A DNA stretch of 64,000 nucleotides from Geobacter sp. OR-1 (GCF_000813145.1 NZ_BAZF01000004.1:1-64000), one strand, 5' to 3'; counted from the stretch's first letter, positions 30,385-38,290 are shown. A program made the numbers and translations. Notes: a model not told the origin generated them from the sequence alone.

Positions 30385-31248
30385 TCACAACTTGCGGTAA
30401 ACAGTCGGAAACACGGGCGTCAAAGGCACGTTGAGCCCGTTCAGTGTCTCGGAATGCCCCATGAAGAGATACCCGCCAGGGGCCAGCACCCGGCAAAACT
30501 TATTAATCAGGCACTCTTGGGTATTACGGTCAAAATAGATGATCACATTGCGACAAAAAATAATCTGAACGTGTTCCCTTATGCCAAAATCATTATCCAT
30601 GAAATTAAGTCTTTTGAAATGCACTTTTTCCCTCAACTCGGGAGTGATACGAACCATGGGATTTTCACGGTCCTTGCTTCTAAGCAGATACTTCTTCTTC
30701 ATGGAAAGTGGTACAGGTTCAATTCTTTCCTCTTCATAAACAGCAGTCCGGGCCTTGTCCAAAACCCTTGTCGATATGTCGGTTGCGAGGATATTATACG
30801 AGAATCCTGCGTGAGCTTCCGCATAATCGCTCAACACCATCGAAAGGGTGTATGGCTCCTCTCCGGTGGAACACCCGGCACTCCATACAAGTAGACGTCT
30901 TGATACACCTAGTTGTTGCCTGCTTTCCAATTCTGGCACCGCCTGCCGTACCAGATAATCGAAATGATCCGGTTCCCGGAAAAAATCGGTCTTGTTGGTA
31001 GTAACCAGATCAATCATCTTTATCAGTTCTTCTTCCATACCCGCTTTACTGAAAAGGTAATCGCAATACTCGGTAAAGGATGTAATCTGAAGAATCCGGA
31101 GTCGTTTCTGAAGCCTCGCTTCCAGCATCGTCTTTTTGGCAATGGGCATTTTTATACCGCATTGTTTATATATAAATTGGCTTAGCCTGCTGAAGTCAGA
31201 GCTGGTTAACCCCGAGGCTCGATCCGAAAGACAGGGATCAACAATCAT
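30385..31248 (-). CDS. cheR: Chemoreceptor methyltransferase CheR
   Basis: A 287-residue SAM-dependent methyltransferase. The N-terminal alpha domain covers about residues 15-75. The catalytic domain contains TTNKTDFFREPDHFDYL, the SAM loop VWSAGCSTGEEPYTLSM, NILATDISTRVLDKA and IIFCRNVIIYFD. It methylates receptor glutamates, opposed by CheB two genes downstream. AAGGAAAAAGAT precedes the ATG. It heads a four-gene unit (cheR, receiver-Hpt, cheB, EAL-HDOD) without other chemotaxis genes, so the unit may serve a non-motility array or feed on distant receptors. Confidence 0.94.
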   Translation of the reverse strand: MIVDPCLSDRASGLTSSDFSRLSQFIYKQCGIKMPIAKKTMLEARLQKRLRILQITSFTEYCDYLFSKAGMEEELIKMIDLVTTNKTDFFREPDHFDYLVRQAVPELESRQQLGVSRRLLVWSAGCSTGEEPYTLSMVLSDYAEAHAGFSYNILATDISTRVLDKARTAVYEEERIEPVPLSMKKKYLLRSKDRENPMVRITPELREKVHFKRLNFMDNDFGIREHVQIIFCRNVIIYFDRNTQECLINKFCRVLAPGGYLFMGHSETLNGLNVPLTPVFPTVYRKL

Positions 31249-31553
31249 ATCTTTTTCCTTCCCTTATCGATAATACAGGAATCTATTCAATCGCAGCAAG
31301 ATGCCAGCTAATCCTAATATTTCCGAGTTTAGTGCCATGCTTCATACTTGGGGTCAGCATTGTTCAACGTCAATTTTTCTTATCGACAGATATGAAAGAT
31401 CCTTCAGAAAAGTTCTCCCACGACATAAAAAAAGCGCCACGTTGTCGTGACGCCCGGCAAAGGGGAAAACTATCAATATGCTGAAACTACTGAAAATTAC
31501 AATTATTGCGAATAAGTCAGGCCGACTCACTCACAGTATATCCGAGGATGATC
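31249..31553. other. Intergenic region upstream of cheR with terminator
   Basis: The 305-bp space between the P460-cytochrome gene and cheR, both minus strand. It holds the terminator at 31427-31453 and, nearer cheR, the promoter region of the che unit. A TGGCAC occurs here, but without a correctly spaced TTGC, so no sigma-54 promoter is claimed. No small ORF or RNA gene was recognised. Confidence 0.4.
31427..31453 (-). terminator. Terminator after the P460 cytochrome gene
   Basis: GCGCCACG (31434-31441) and CGTGACGC (31446-31453) form an eight-pair stem with one wobble pair and a TTGT loop. The minus-strand transcript then has a run of seven U. It lies about 100 bases after the stop at 31554. 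Confidence 0.75.
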
Positions 31554-32030
31554 CTATCGAAAATCCGAATACTTTGAAATAACATAATCAGCTGCTGCGG
31601 CATCTTTAGCATGGCATTCAAAACAGTTTTTGACCGGATCAAGGGATTTATTCAACTTGCCGTCAGGCGTGAACCCGGCAAAGAGCCATCCGCCGGTAGC
31701 CTTCTGACTCTTGTCCTTTTTCATCAGCACCACCATGTTCTTCTTACCCTTGACCTGTTTGCCACCCTCGACCTTAATATTGTAGAAATCTACGACAAAC
31801 TGACTCCCCTCCGGATACTTCCCACCACTCCGGTAAGCCGACATCGCCTTTTTGTCCACATAGAGATGATGGATGCCGTAAAACAGGGAACTCTTGTCGG
31901 ATACAATCTTTTCTCTGCTCTTATCCCATTTTTCATACCCCTTCGGCAGGGCAATCCCCGCTGCCGAAGCCCGGTTATACGAAGCAGCAACCAGAACAAA
32001 CACCACAGCACCAACGATCAAGATACGCAT
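31554..32030 (-). CDS. Periplasmic cytochrome P460-family protein
   Basis: 158 residues with a cleavable signal peptide (RILIVGAVVFVLVAAS... ending ASAA) and one c-type haem motif, CFECH, near the C-terminus (residues about 138-142). The body fits the cytochrome P460 fold (LPKGYEKWDKS, GSQFVVDFYNIK, GGWLFAGFTPDGKLNKS). Known P460 proteins oxidise hydroxylamine using a lysine-cross-linked haem, but many family members in anaerobes have no tested activity. The cross-link cannot be judged from sequence. It lies next to a two-component pair that may control it. Confidence 0.85.
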   Translation of the reverse strand: MRILIVGAVVFVLVAASYNRASAAGIALPKGYEKWDKSREKIVSDKSSLFYGIHHLYVDKKAMSAYRSGGKYPEGSQFVVDFYNIKVEGGKQVKGKKNMVVLMKKDKSQKATGGWLFAGFTPDGKLNKSLDPVKNCFECHAKDAAAADYVISKYSDFR

Positions 32031-32087
32031 ATAAAATAATCCTCCAACACATTTTTTATCAGACGAATAAAAACTAGGGGCATGGCG

Positions 32088-33542
32088 CTAAGCCACGACC
32101 CCTTGCCGGAGGGGTACCGGAAAAGAAAGGGTAACCTTGGTGCCCTGACCGACTTCGCTTTCTATTGAAACAGTCCCGCCATGCAATATCATAATTGATC
32201 TGACAATCGAGAGCCCAAGCCCAGATCCCTTGATATTGGCAGTTCCACCGCCTAATACCCGGTAAAACCGGTCAAAAAGCCGACCAAGGTGCTCCTTTTC
32301 AATACCATACCCCTGATCCAACACCGAGATGTCGACAGACTGCCCTCTATTTGTAGCTTCCAAGGTAATTACAGCCCCACTAGGAGCGTATTTGATCGCA
32401 TTTGAGATCAAATTACTGATAGCTCTTCTAAGAAGGGTTGCGTCAGCCCAGACTATCAATCCTGGGTCACACAACACCATGAAAGCCTTGCCCTGGGCAT
32501 ATTCGGAATAATAATCCTGAAGATTGTGGATTTCATCCTTTACCCTGATCTCCTCGAATTTCAGCTCAACCTCTCTGGAATCGGCCATTGCCAGGAAAAG
32601 CAGGCTTTCGACAATTTTCGTCAACCGTTGGTACTCTTCAAGGCTTGACTCGATAACTCTCTCATACTCCTCGCTGCTCCGCTTCCTACTGAGGGCAATC
32701 TCGGCCTCACCCCTGAGAATGCCAAGCGGGGTGCGAATTTCATGAGCAAGATTAGCCGCATAACTCCGCATTCGCTCGAACGACTCCTGCAGCCTGTCCA
32801 GCATCAGATCAAGAGAATTGGCAAGTGTCGATAATTCAAGCGGCCATAGCTGCGCAGAAAAACGTTCGCCGAGCTTGTTCGCAGTAATCTGCCTCGTTTT
32901 GTCGGCTATGGCAGCGAGCGGGCGCAACCCTCGAACAGTAATGTACCTGCCGGTCAGACCGGCCAGAGAGACTCCCAGCATAAGCGCCGCGAGGATCTTT
33001 AAGGCATAATCTCTCCGAATATGCTCAAGATTTGAGATATCAAGGGCAAACTGTACGTGCCTGGTCTCCCCGTTCTTCAGATTCACCGCAAAGGTCTCGA
33101 CAATAAAGGTTTTCCCCTTGACCTTTATCGTCTCGTAATCATGTAATTTAGGCAAATCGTAAGCAACCGGGGGATGGAATGCCGTAGCTGGAATCAGATG
33201 CCCCATCGAAGGGGTTTCAATGACCGGTACATTGTTGCCATCCAACAACCGGACATATAGTTTGGCATATTCTTTTTCTCCTGAACTGACAATTTTCCTG
33301 GAGAGCCCCTCAAAATCTCCGGTGTTAAGCAACAAAACGATCAAGGCGATTTCGTCCCTCATATATGCAATCGTGTGCCCCCTGAGACTCTGAGTTAAGC
33401 CCCAGTAAAGCATCGACATGCAGATAATAAGGATTATGAACGCAGATAATAGAAAATGAGCTATTAGCTGGTTGGCAATCGAAAATTTTGATTTTCCTGC
33501 AGAGGGATTGTTCTCCGGATCAGCCACGATCTTCCAAGACAT
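32088..33542 (-). CDS. Sensor histidine kinase, heavy-metal-sensor (CusS-like) type
   Basis: A 484-residue inner-membrane kinase. Transmembrane helix 1 is at about 25-50, a periplasmic sensor of about 120 residues follows, helix 2 is near 185-205, then HAMP. HisKA has H in NLAHEIRTPLGILRGEAE, and the ATPase domain has ISNLISNAIKYAP, LDQGYGI and GSGLGLSIV. The layout resembles metal and redox sensors, but no metal-binding residues can be identified with certainty. The start overlaps the end of the regulator gene by 23 bases, so the pair is co-translated. Confidence 0.9.
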   Translation of the reverse strand: MSWKIVADPENNPSAGKSKFSIANQLIAHFLLSAFIILIICMSMLYWGLTQSLRGHTIAYMRDEIALIVLLLNTGDFEGLSRKIVSSGEKEYAKLYVRLLDGNNVPVIETPSMGHLIPATAFHPPVAYDLPKLHDYETIKVKGKTFIVETFAVNLKNGETRHVQFALDISNLEHIRRDYALKILAALMLGVSLAGLTGRYITVRGLRPLAAIADKTRQITANKLGERFSAQLWPLELSTLANSLDLMLDRLQESFERMRSYAANLAHEIRTPLGILRGEAEIALSRKRSSEEYERVIESSLEEYQRLTKIVESLLFLAMADSREVELKFEEIRVKDEIHNLQDYYSEYAQGKAFMVLCDPGLIVWADATLLRRAISNLISNAIKYAPSGAVITLEATNRGQSVDISVLDQGYGIEKEHLGRLFDRFYRVLGGGTANIKGSGLGLSIVRSIMILHGGTVSIESEVGQGTKVTLSFPVPLRQGVVA

Positions 33543-34197
33543 ATCCGACCCCTCTCACGGTATGTATCAGCTTTTTTTCAAAGGGGTCATCTATTTTTGC
33601 CCGTAAACGGCGCATATGCACATCAACCACATTGGTTTCGTGGAAATCATCGAGATTCCAGATTCGCTCCGCTATCCTGGTTCTGGACAAGGCCTCCCCC
33701 TTATTCTTCAGGAGAAGTGACAACAGAGTGAATTCTTTCGGCGTCAGGTCGATCCGGGTCCCTTGACGAGTCACCCGGTGGGCCGCAAGATCCAGTTCCA
33801 GATCATCCAGGGAATATTTGAGTTCCGTGGCTCTTGGTTGACCACGCCGTATCACGGTATGGATTCTTGCCAAGAGCTCGGCAAAAGCGAACGGCTTGAC
33901 GATATAATCGTCGGCCCCCAATTTGAGCCCTTGCAACCGGTCGTCCAGACCGTCAAGCGCCGTGAGGAATATAACTGGCGTCAGGTTGTTCTTTTCCCGG
34001 AGTATTTTTATGACTTCTCTGCCATCCATCCCCGGAAGCATGACATCAAGGATAATGATGTCATAATCGGATGAAGTAGCAAGCTTTAAAGCATCTGTGC
34101 CATAGTGGGCCACGTCGACGCGAAACCCATTTTCCAACAATCCTTTTTTAATAAAATCAGCAGTTTTGAACTCGTCTTCGACAACAAGAACTTTCAT
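33520..34197 (-). CDS. OmpR-family response regulator (CusR/CopR-like)
   Basis: 225 residues. The receiver contains VVEDEFKTADFI, the phosphoacceptor in IIILDVMLPGMDG and YIVKPFAFAELLARI, followed by a winged-helix output domain (IDLTPKEFTLLSLLL; NVVDVHMRRLRAKIDD; TVRGVGYVLEDRG). These features match the heavy-metal regulator subgroup. The frame is open to 34248, but GGGAGACCTCC directly before the ATG at 34197 and the conserved MKVLVVEDE start decide the choice. It is followed by the kinase and then the P460 cytochrome, a likely target. Confidence 0.93.
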   Translation of the reverse strand: MKVLVVEDEFKTADFIKKGLLENGFRVDVAHYGTDALKLATSSDYDIIILDVMLPGMDGREVIKILREKNNLTPVIFLTALDGLDDRLQGLKLGADDYIVKPFAFAELLARIHTVIRRGQPRATELKYSLDDLELDLAAHRVTRQGTRIDLTPKEFTLLSLLLKNKGEALSRTRIAERIWNLDDFHETNVVDVHMRRLRAKIDDPFEKKLIHTVRGVGYVLEDRG

Positions 34198-34367
34198 GGA
34201 GGTCTCCCGGCGTCCGTTTCTGTAACAGCTTGATTCCCAATATACCATACGATTGAGTGATTGGTAAGATCACTCCAAAGTAACACATCGTCGCTATTCA
34301 GTTATTTCTTTCTAGAAAATCCCCCCGGCCGGTGACTCAGTTAAATGGGGCACAAGATGTCTCAAAT

Positions 34368-35012
34368 TTATTTTCTCACTATTATCTCCCGAGCCATGGC
34401 GGTGTCAATGGCAAATTCAGAGAACCCTACCCGGAAAATATATGAAGGGAAGGTCTGTAACAGGGTAATCCTGTTTCCCGGCAAAACCCCCAGAGCCATA
34501 AGCTTCTGCATCTTCTTGTCGTCACCGCTCTGAAGATAGGCGATTTCACCCTCCTCGCCCGATTTCAGCTCCGTAAGAGGTACCACGCCGAGATCGCCGC
34601 TGTTACGCGCTGCTTCGCAGCAGTCGCCTGCCGGTATCATCTTGCCATGAGGACAGGTCGTGGGGTGATTAAGCATGGTGCAGATCTTGGTGTCTACCCC
34701 TTCGTTCAGCAGGTGCTCGAACTGGCACGCCTTGTCTTCCGCATTTTCACCACGAATATTGAGAACGTCCATCATCAATCGTTCAGCCAGTCGATGGCGC
34801 CTTATGGTTGTACGCCCCTCTTCCTTCCCCTCAGGACGAAAATAAAGTCGCCCCTCTTTAAGCTCGACAAGTGCCAGGGAAGTTAGTTCCCTGACTGCGG
34901 GATCATCAACGGCTACTTTCAGTAACTCCAGCTCCGCAAACCCCTTCCCCTCCTCTTCGATGGCTATCCACATTGATTCCAGTATTTCTTCAGATTTTTC
35001 CGTTAATTTCAT
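34368..35012 (-). CDS. DtxR-family metalloregulator fused to FeoA domain
   Basis: 214 residues. The N-terminal part is a winged helix followed by the DtxR/MntR metal-binding and dimerisation segment (HRLAERLMMDVLNIRGENAE; QFEHLLNEGVDTKICTMLN; TCPHGKMIPAGDCC). The last 75 residues are an SH3-like FeoA domain (ELKSGEEGEIAYLQS; LMALGVLPGNRITLLQT). DtxR proteins repress iron or manganese genes when metal-loaded, and FeoA normally aids FeoB. The fusion sits at the end of a feoB operon, so it may act both as regulator and transporter partner. The start overlaps the zinc-ribbon gene by four bases. Confidence 0.88.
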   Translation of the reverse strand: MKLTEKSEEILESMWIAIEEEGKGFAELELLKVAVDDPAVRELTSLALVELKEGRLYFRPEGKEEGRTTIRRHRLAERLMMDVLNIRGENAEDKACQFEHLLNEGVDTKICTMLNHPTTCPHGKMIPAGDCCEAARNSGDLGVVPLTELKSGEEGEIAYLQSGDDKKMQKLMALGVLPGNRITLLQTFPSYIFRVGFSEFAIDTAMAREIIVRK

Positions 35013-35191
35013 TTCTTTGCTCCTGTAATTATACCTTTTATCTTTTTTATGATTTTGGGTTCTTCAGGATTTTCGTAGTAACAACGAGGGCATCTCACCA
35101 TGCGGCATCCGCCCGGTTTGCCGCATTTACCGCACCCCCGGATATCTTCCGACTCCTCGAATTCATGTCCGCAGTATCCGCAGCGGATCAT
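35009..35191 (-). CDS. Small zinc-ribbon protein in the feo operon
   Basis: 60 residues with paired cysteine motifs: CGYCG near the start, CGKCGKPGGC in the middle and CPRCYYENPEEP, then a basic tail (IIKKIKGIITGAKK). This pattern suggests one or two zinc (or iron) sites. It overlaps feoB and the DtxR-FeoA gene by four bases on each side (ATGA), so all three are translated together. It occupies the place that small accessory genes such as feoC have in other feo operons, but it lacks a recognisable FeoC winged helix. Function is inferred from position only. Confidence 0.75.
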   Translation of the reverse strand: MIRCGYCGHEFEESEDIRGCGKCGKPGGCRMVRCPRCYYENPEEPKIIKKIKGIITGAKK

Positions 35192-37176
35192 AACAGTCTC
35201 GTTGCCACAAGGAACTGATTCAAGAGATACCCGGAGCCAAAGGCCATGAAGGTCACAAAAGCCCCGATCCCCAGAGAAACGGCCCAGCCGCGTTCCTTCT
35301 TCATGATCAGGAACTGCGCCACGCAGGGGATGAACAGCGTCAGTGTTACTGCCGCCACGGTAAGCTGCCTCGCATCAAGTATACCCTTGGTCTGCAGGTC
35401 GTAAAGGCCGGCTGCGCCGTAATCCCTGCGAAAGAACCCGAAAATGAACGCTACCGTAACTTCCTTAGGCAAACCGAGCTGGTTCATGAGCGGAGTGAGC
35501 CAGTCAACCAACTTGGCAAAGAAATTCGTGATTTTGCCGAGCCAGAGCAGGATCGAAGCCAGCACGAACAGTGGTAAAATCTCCAAAAAATACCACTGCA
35601 TACGAGTATAGGTCTTGGTGAGGATGTTAGAGAGCTGCGGCATCCTCATTGGCGGGAGTTCCATATAGAACATCGGGGTTTCACCAGGCATGAGCCTGGC
35701 CGCGAGGAAGCCGATCAGCAGAAAAATGAGGATCAGACAGCCGCTCCAGACCAGAAGGGTTGCCGGGTTTTTCGACAGAATGGACAAAATTACCCCTAGT
35801 TGTGCCGAGCACGGGATAGCCAATGCCAGCAGCAGGGTGGCAATCACCCGCTCCCTGACTGTTTCCAGAGTCCGGGTAACCATCGTTGCCATAGTGTCGC
35901 ACCCGAAACCGAGCACCATCGGTATTACTGCCCGGCCGGTAAGCCCGATTTTCTTGAAGATTCGGTCAACCAGAAGGGCCAGGCGGGGGAAATAGCCACT
36001 GTCCTCAAGCAGTGAGAAAAACAGGAAGAAGGTGGCTACAATCGGCAAAATTATGCCAACGGCATACCGGAGCCCAAGGGTGATAATGCCATATTCGCCC
36101 ACCAGAAGCTCCTGTATCGGCCACCATGGGACCAGCCCCTTAACCACGCCAATGATCCAGGGGTTGAACAGCCCTTCGAACAGTTTCCCTTCCAGAAGAT
36201 CAACCAGCGTGCCGGCACCAAAATCACCGACAAACTTGTAAAGCCCGAAGTACAGAACTACCAGAAGCAGCGGTATGCCGGTTATGGGTCTGACGGCCAG
36301 CATAGACAGCCTTTCACCATTGGTGACCCTGCGCTTATCCGGCAGTTGCAACACGCCGTGAATAATCCCTTTCACCATTCCTTTCCACTCAAGGGAAAGA
36401 TCCAGGTTGAAGGTTTCACGACGGGCAAAAGAGATCTCCCTGACCACCTCTTCGATGGCCGGATAGGCATCCCCCTCCTTTAGCCTCACCAAAGCGGCGA
36501 CTTCATCGTCCCTTTGCAGCATCAGCAAAGCCAGTGATCGCTTCGACAGGGGGTAATCGCCGTGAAGCATCCCCGCAACCCGCTCCATATCCCGCTCCAG
36601 CGTTTGACTGTATGTTATTGCCGAGCGCCCGGTCTCACCGCCAGCGGATATCGCATTCCGGATCTCGTCCAAACCACGCTTTCTTGCGGTTGCGGCGCTG
36701 ATTGCCCGCACCCCGAGCTTTTGCGAAAGGAGATGAAAATCAATCGACAGGCCAAGCCGTTCGGCCTCATCCATTATGTTCACAACCAACACCACAGGCA
36801 ATCCCGCATCGATAAGCTGTAGGGTCATAGGCAGCATCCGCTCCAGATTGCGGCCATCCACGACATGCAACACCACATCGGGTCGCTCCGTAAGCAGGAT
36901 CTCCCGTGCCACCCGCTCCTCTTCGGTGATCGGCAGCAGGGCGTACATACCGGGGGTATCTATGATCTCGAAATTGGCGCCGTTTATCTGCGCCGAGCCC
37001 CGTGAAACCTCCACTGAAGTCCCGGGGTAATTTGATACTGTAACATAGGCTCCGGTAAGGGCATTGAACAGGGCACTCTTGCCGACATTCGGATTCCCCA
37101 CAAGCGCAACTCTCTTGCGCGATGATTTGACTCCTGAGACTTCTTCGGATTCATTGTTACCGGACAACATTGACAT
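35188..37176 (-). CDS. feoB: Ferrous iron transporter FeoB
   Basis: About 662 residues. The cytosolic GTPase domain has G1 GNPNVGKSALFNALTG, the switch region TVSNYPGTSVEV, G3 DTPGMYALLP and the G4 variant NIMDEAERLGL. The C-terminal half is a polytopic membrane domain with the two Gate regions (PMVLGFGCDTMATMVTRTL; RRDYGAAGLYDL). It imports Fe(II). GAGAGG lies upstream of the ATG at 37176; the longer frame would start with TTG. A Fur-box-like palindrome at 37207-37221 lies 30 bases upstream, within the probable promoter. It is the first gene of a three-gene operon. Confidence 0.96.
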   Translation of the reverse strand: MSMLSGNNESEEVSGVKSSRKRVALVGNPNVGKSALFNALTGAYVTVSNYPGTSVEVSRGSAQINGANFEIIDTPGMYALLPITEEERVAREILLTERPDVVLHVVDGRNLERMLPMTLQLIDAGLPVVLVVNIMDEAERLGLSIDFHLLSQKLGVRAISAATARKRGLDEIRNAISAGGETGRSAITYSQTLERDMERVAGMLHGDYPLSKRSLALLMLQRDDEVAALVRLKEGDAYPAIEEVVREISFARRETFNLDLSLEWKGMVKGIIHGVLQLPDKRRVTNGERLSMLAVRPITGIPLLLVVLYFGLYKFVGDFGAGTLVDLLEGKLFEGLFNPWIIGVVKGLVPWWPIQELLVGEYGIITLGLRYAVGIILPIVATFFLFFSLLEDSGYFPRLALLVDRIFKKIGLTGRAVIPMVLGFGCDTMATMVTRTLETVRERVIATLLLALAIPCSAQLGVILSILSKNPATLLVWSGCLILIFLLIGFLAARLMPGETPMFYMELPPMRMPQLSNILTKTYTRMQWYFLEILPLFVLASILLWLGKITNFFAKLVDWLTPLMNQLGLPKEVTVAFIFGFFRRDYGAAGLYDLQTKGILDARQLTVAAVTLTLFIPCVAQFLIMKKERGWAVSLGIGAFVTFMAFGSGYLLNQFLVATRLL

Positions 37177-37206
37177 CAGGGCAATTCCTCTCAAACATTT
37201 TGCTTT

Positions 37207-37221
37207 TGAAAATCACTTTCA
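37207..37221. promoter_or_regulatory. Fur-box-like palindrome upstream of feoB
   Basis: TGAAAATCACTTTCA lies in the 66-bp gap between fur and feoB, just before the feoB start. It resembles the 7-1-7 Fur box (TGAAAAT-N-ATTTTCA) and is identical to the box upstream of fur, in the same orientation when read on the plus strand as reverse complements. Confidence 0.65.
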
Positions 37222-37242
37222 TTTATAAGACAAAGCAAATCA

Positions 37243-37671
37243 TCACCTGCATTTGGCGCAAATCCCGTAAAGCTCCAGCTTGTGGTTCTCGATCTGGAAA
37301 CCATGTGCGCCGGCAACCTCCTGCTGCAACTGCTCGATATCCTGATTCTCGAACTCAATGATCGTGCCGCAGCGGGTGCATACCAGATGATCGTGATGCT
37401 CCCCTTCATTGGCATGTTCATACCTGGTCTGACCGTCGCCGAACTGGATCTCGCGAGCAATCCCGGATTCGGCAAAAAGCTTCAGGGTCCGGTAAACGGT
37501 TGCATAACCGATGTTGGGATTTTTGCTGCGAAGCTTCAGATACAGCTCTTCAATACTGATATGCCTGCTTGAAGAGAGAAAACAGTCGAGAATAATATCC
37601 CGCTGGCGAGTCGATTTCAGGCCTTTCTGGGCAATAAACAAGCGAAACTTGTTTTTCTTTGCGTGTTTCAC
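37243..37671 (-). CDS. fur: Ferric uptake regulator family protein
   Basis: 142 residues from a GTG start. The winged helix contains GLKSTRQRDIILDCFL and the recognition helix NIGYATVYRTLKLFAESG. Regulatory metal ligands are visible in YEHANEGEHHDHLVC, and the structural zinc pairs are CTRC and CAKC at the C-terminus. The frame is open to 37716, but AAGGTGG before the GTG at 37671 and a Fur-box-like site at 37685-37699 that would otherwise be coding support the shorter protein. It is upstream of, and co-oriented with, feoB. Fur rather than PerR or Zur is inferred from that context. Confidence 0.9.
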   Translation of the reverse strand: MKHAKKNKFRLFIAQKGLKSTRQRDIILDCFLSSSRHISIEELYLKLRSKNPNIGYATVYRTLKLFAESGIAREIQFGDGQTRYEHANEGEHHDHLVCTRCGTIIEFENQDIEQLQQEVAGAHGFQIENHKLELYGICAKCR

Positions 37672-37684
37672 ATCGCCACCTTTT

Positions 37685-37699
37685 TGAAAGTGATTTTCA
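37685..37699. promoter_or_regulatory. Fur-box-like palindrome upstream of fur
   Basis: TGAAAGTGATTTTCA, the exact reverse complement of the feoB site, starts 14 bases before the fur GTG and abuts its ribosome site. This suggests autoregulation of fur. Confidence 0.62.
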
Positions 37700-37745
37700 C
37701 AATACATTTCATTCACTGTGATGTCAAATTATTTTTCGTGTAAAT

Positions 37746-37852
37746 TGTAAATTCCAGAAGTGGATGCGAATATCCAGAAGCCATTGCGAATAGTTTGCAG
37801 GAGGGTGGTGGTTTCAGAAGACGATTAGAAATTTCAGAAGAGGATGAGAATG
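37746..37852 (+). repeat. Left end of island: inverted-repeat terminus plus four 20-bp repeats
   Basis: Related units begin at 37752, 37772, 37812 and 37832, so the spacing is 20, 40 and 20. The first two end in GCGAATA; the last two are more diverged (TTTCAGAAGACGATTAGAAA, TTTCAGAAGAGGATGAGAAT). Common core: TTCCAGAAG-NN-GATGCGAAT. They look like repeated transposase-binding sites. Confidence 0.7.
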
Positions 37853-37880
37853 GCTGGCTAAAGGGGGTAAGGTCAACTAT

Positions 37881-37924
37881 TCGAAAAAATAGGGGTAATC
37901 CTGTGGACAGAATTACCCCTATTT
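37881..37924 (-). terminator. Strong hairpin terminator of the island's first gene
   Basis: AAATAGGGGTAAT (37887-37899) and ATTACCCCTATTT (37912-37924) form a perfect 13-pair stem with a 12-base loop. On the minus strand it is followed by TTTTTTCG. It lies about 60 bases after the stop of the 101-residue protein. Confidence 0.8.
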
Positions 37925-37984
37925 CTCGTTAAAAGGTAGGTTTCCCCGGCATTCTTTCGCTAGATTTTCTCAGGGGGAATTTGG

Positions 37985-38290
37985 TTATTTGCTCACAAAT
38001 TCAAATTTATCACCTGTTTTAATAACCCATTGTCCAGATTCCAATTTTAATATCTCATACGGCCCGCCCCAATCACCTGCACTCCAGTTAGTTATAACCA
38101 AATAAGCTCCTTCTCTTTGTTTGTGAAGACCGACTACCTTAATATCTCTTCGTAGCCCTGACGCATATTTGGAGACGTGTGCATTAATGGCGTCGATGGG
38201 AGGAGTGTCACCTTTTGCTGCTGCAATCGAAGAGCTTGAGGTACATACCATTAGAAATATAAATAGATATGCTGATGCTAATTTATTCAT
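37985..38290 (-). CDS. Small exported protein of unknown function
   Basis: 101 residues with a typical signal peptide (basic NK, hydrophobic LASAYLFIFLMVCTSSS, probable cleavage after IAA). The mature part of about 75 residues has no family I recognise. It contains two aromatic-rich strands (YLVITNWSAGDWGGPYEILK; QWVIKTGDKFEFVSK). AGGAGG eight bases before the ATG supports translation, and a strong terminator follows. It is inside the inverted-repeat-bounded island, so it may be cargo. Secretion is well supported; function is unknown. Confidence 0.75.
   Translation of the reverse strand: MNKLASAYLFIFLMVCTSSSSIAAAKGDTPPIDAINAHVSKYASGLRRDIKVVGLHKQREGAYLVITNWSAGDWGGPYEILKLESGQWVIKTGDKFEFVSK

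Noticed and set aside
31249-31400. Sigma-54 promoter before cheR
   Set aside because: TGGCAC and TGGCAT occur, but the -12 element is missing or spaced by nine rather than ten bases.
37746-37852. CRISPR array
   Set aside because: The repeats are diverged, only 20 bases apart and without unique spacers of constant length, and no cas genes are present.
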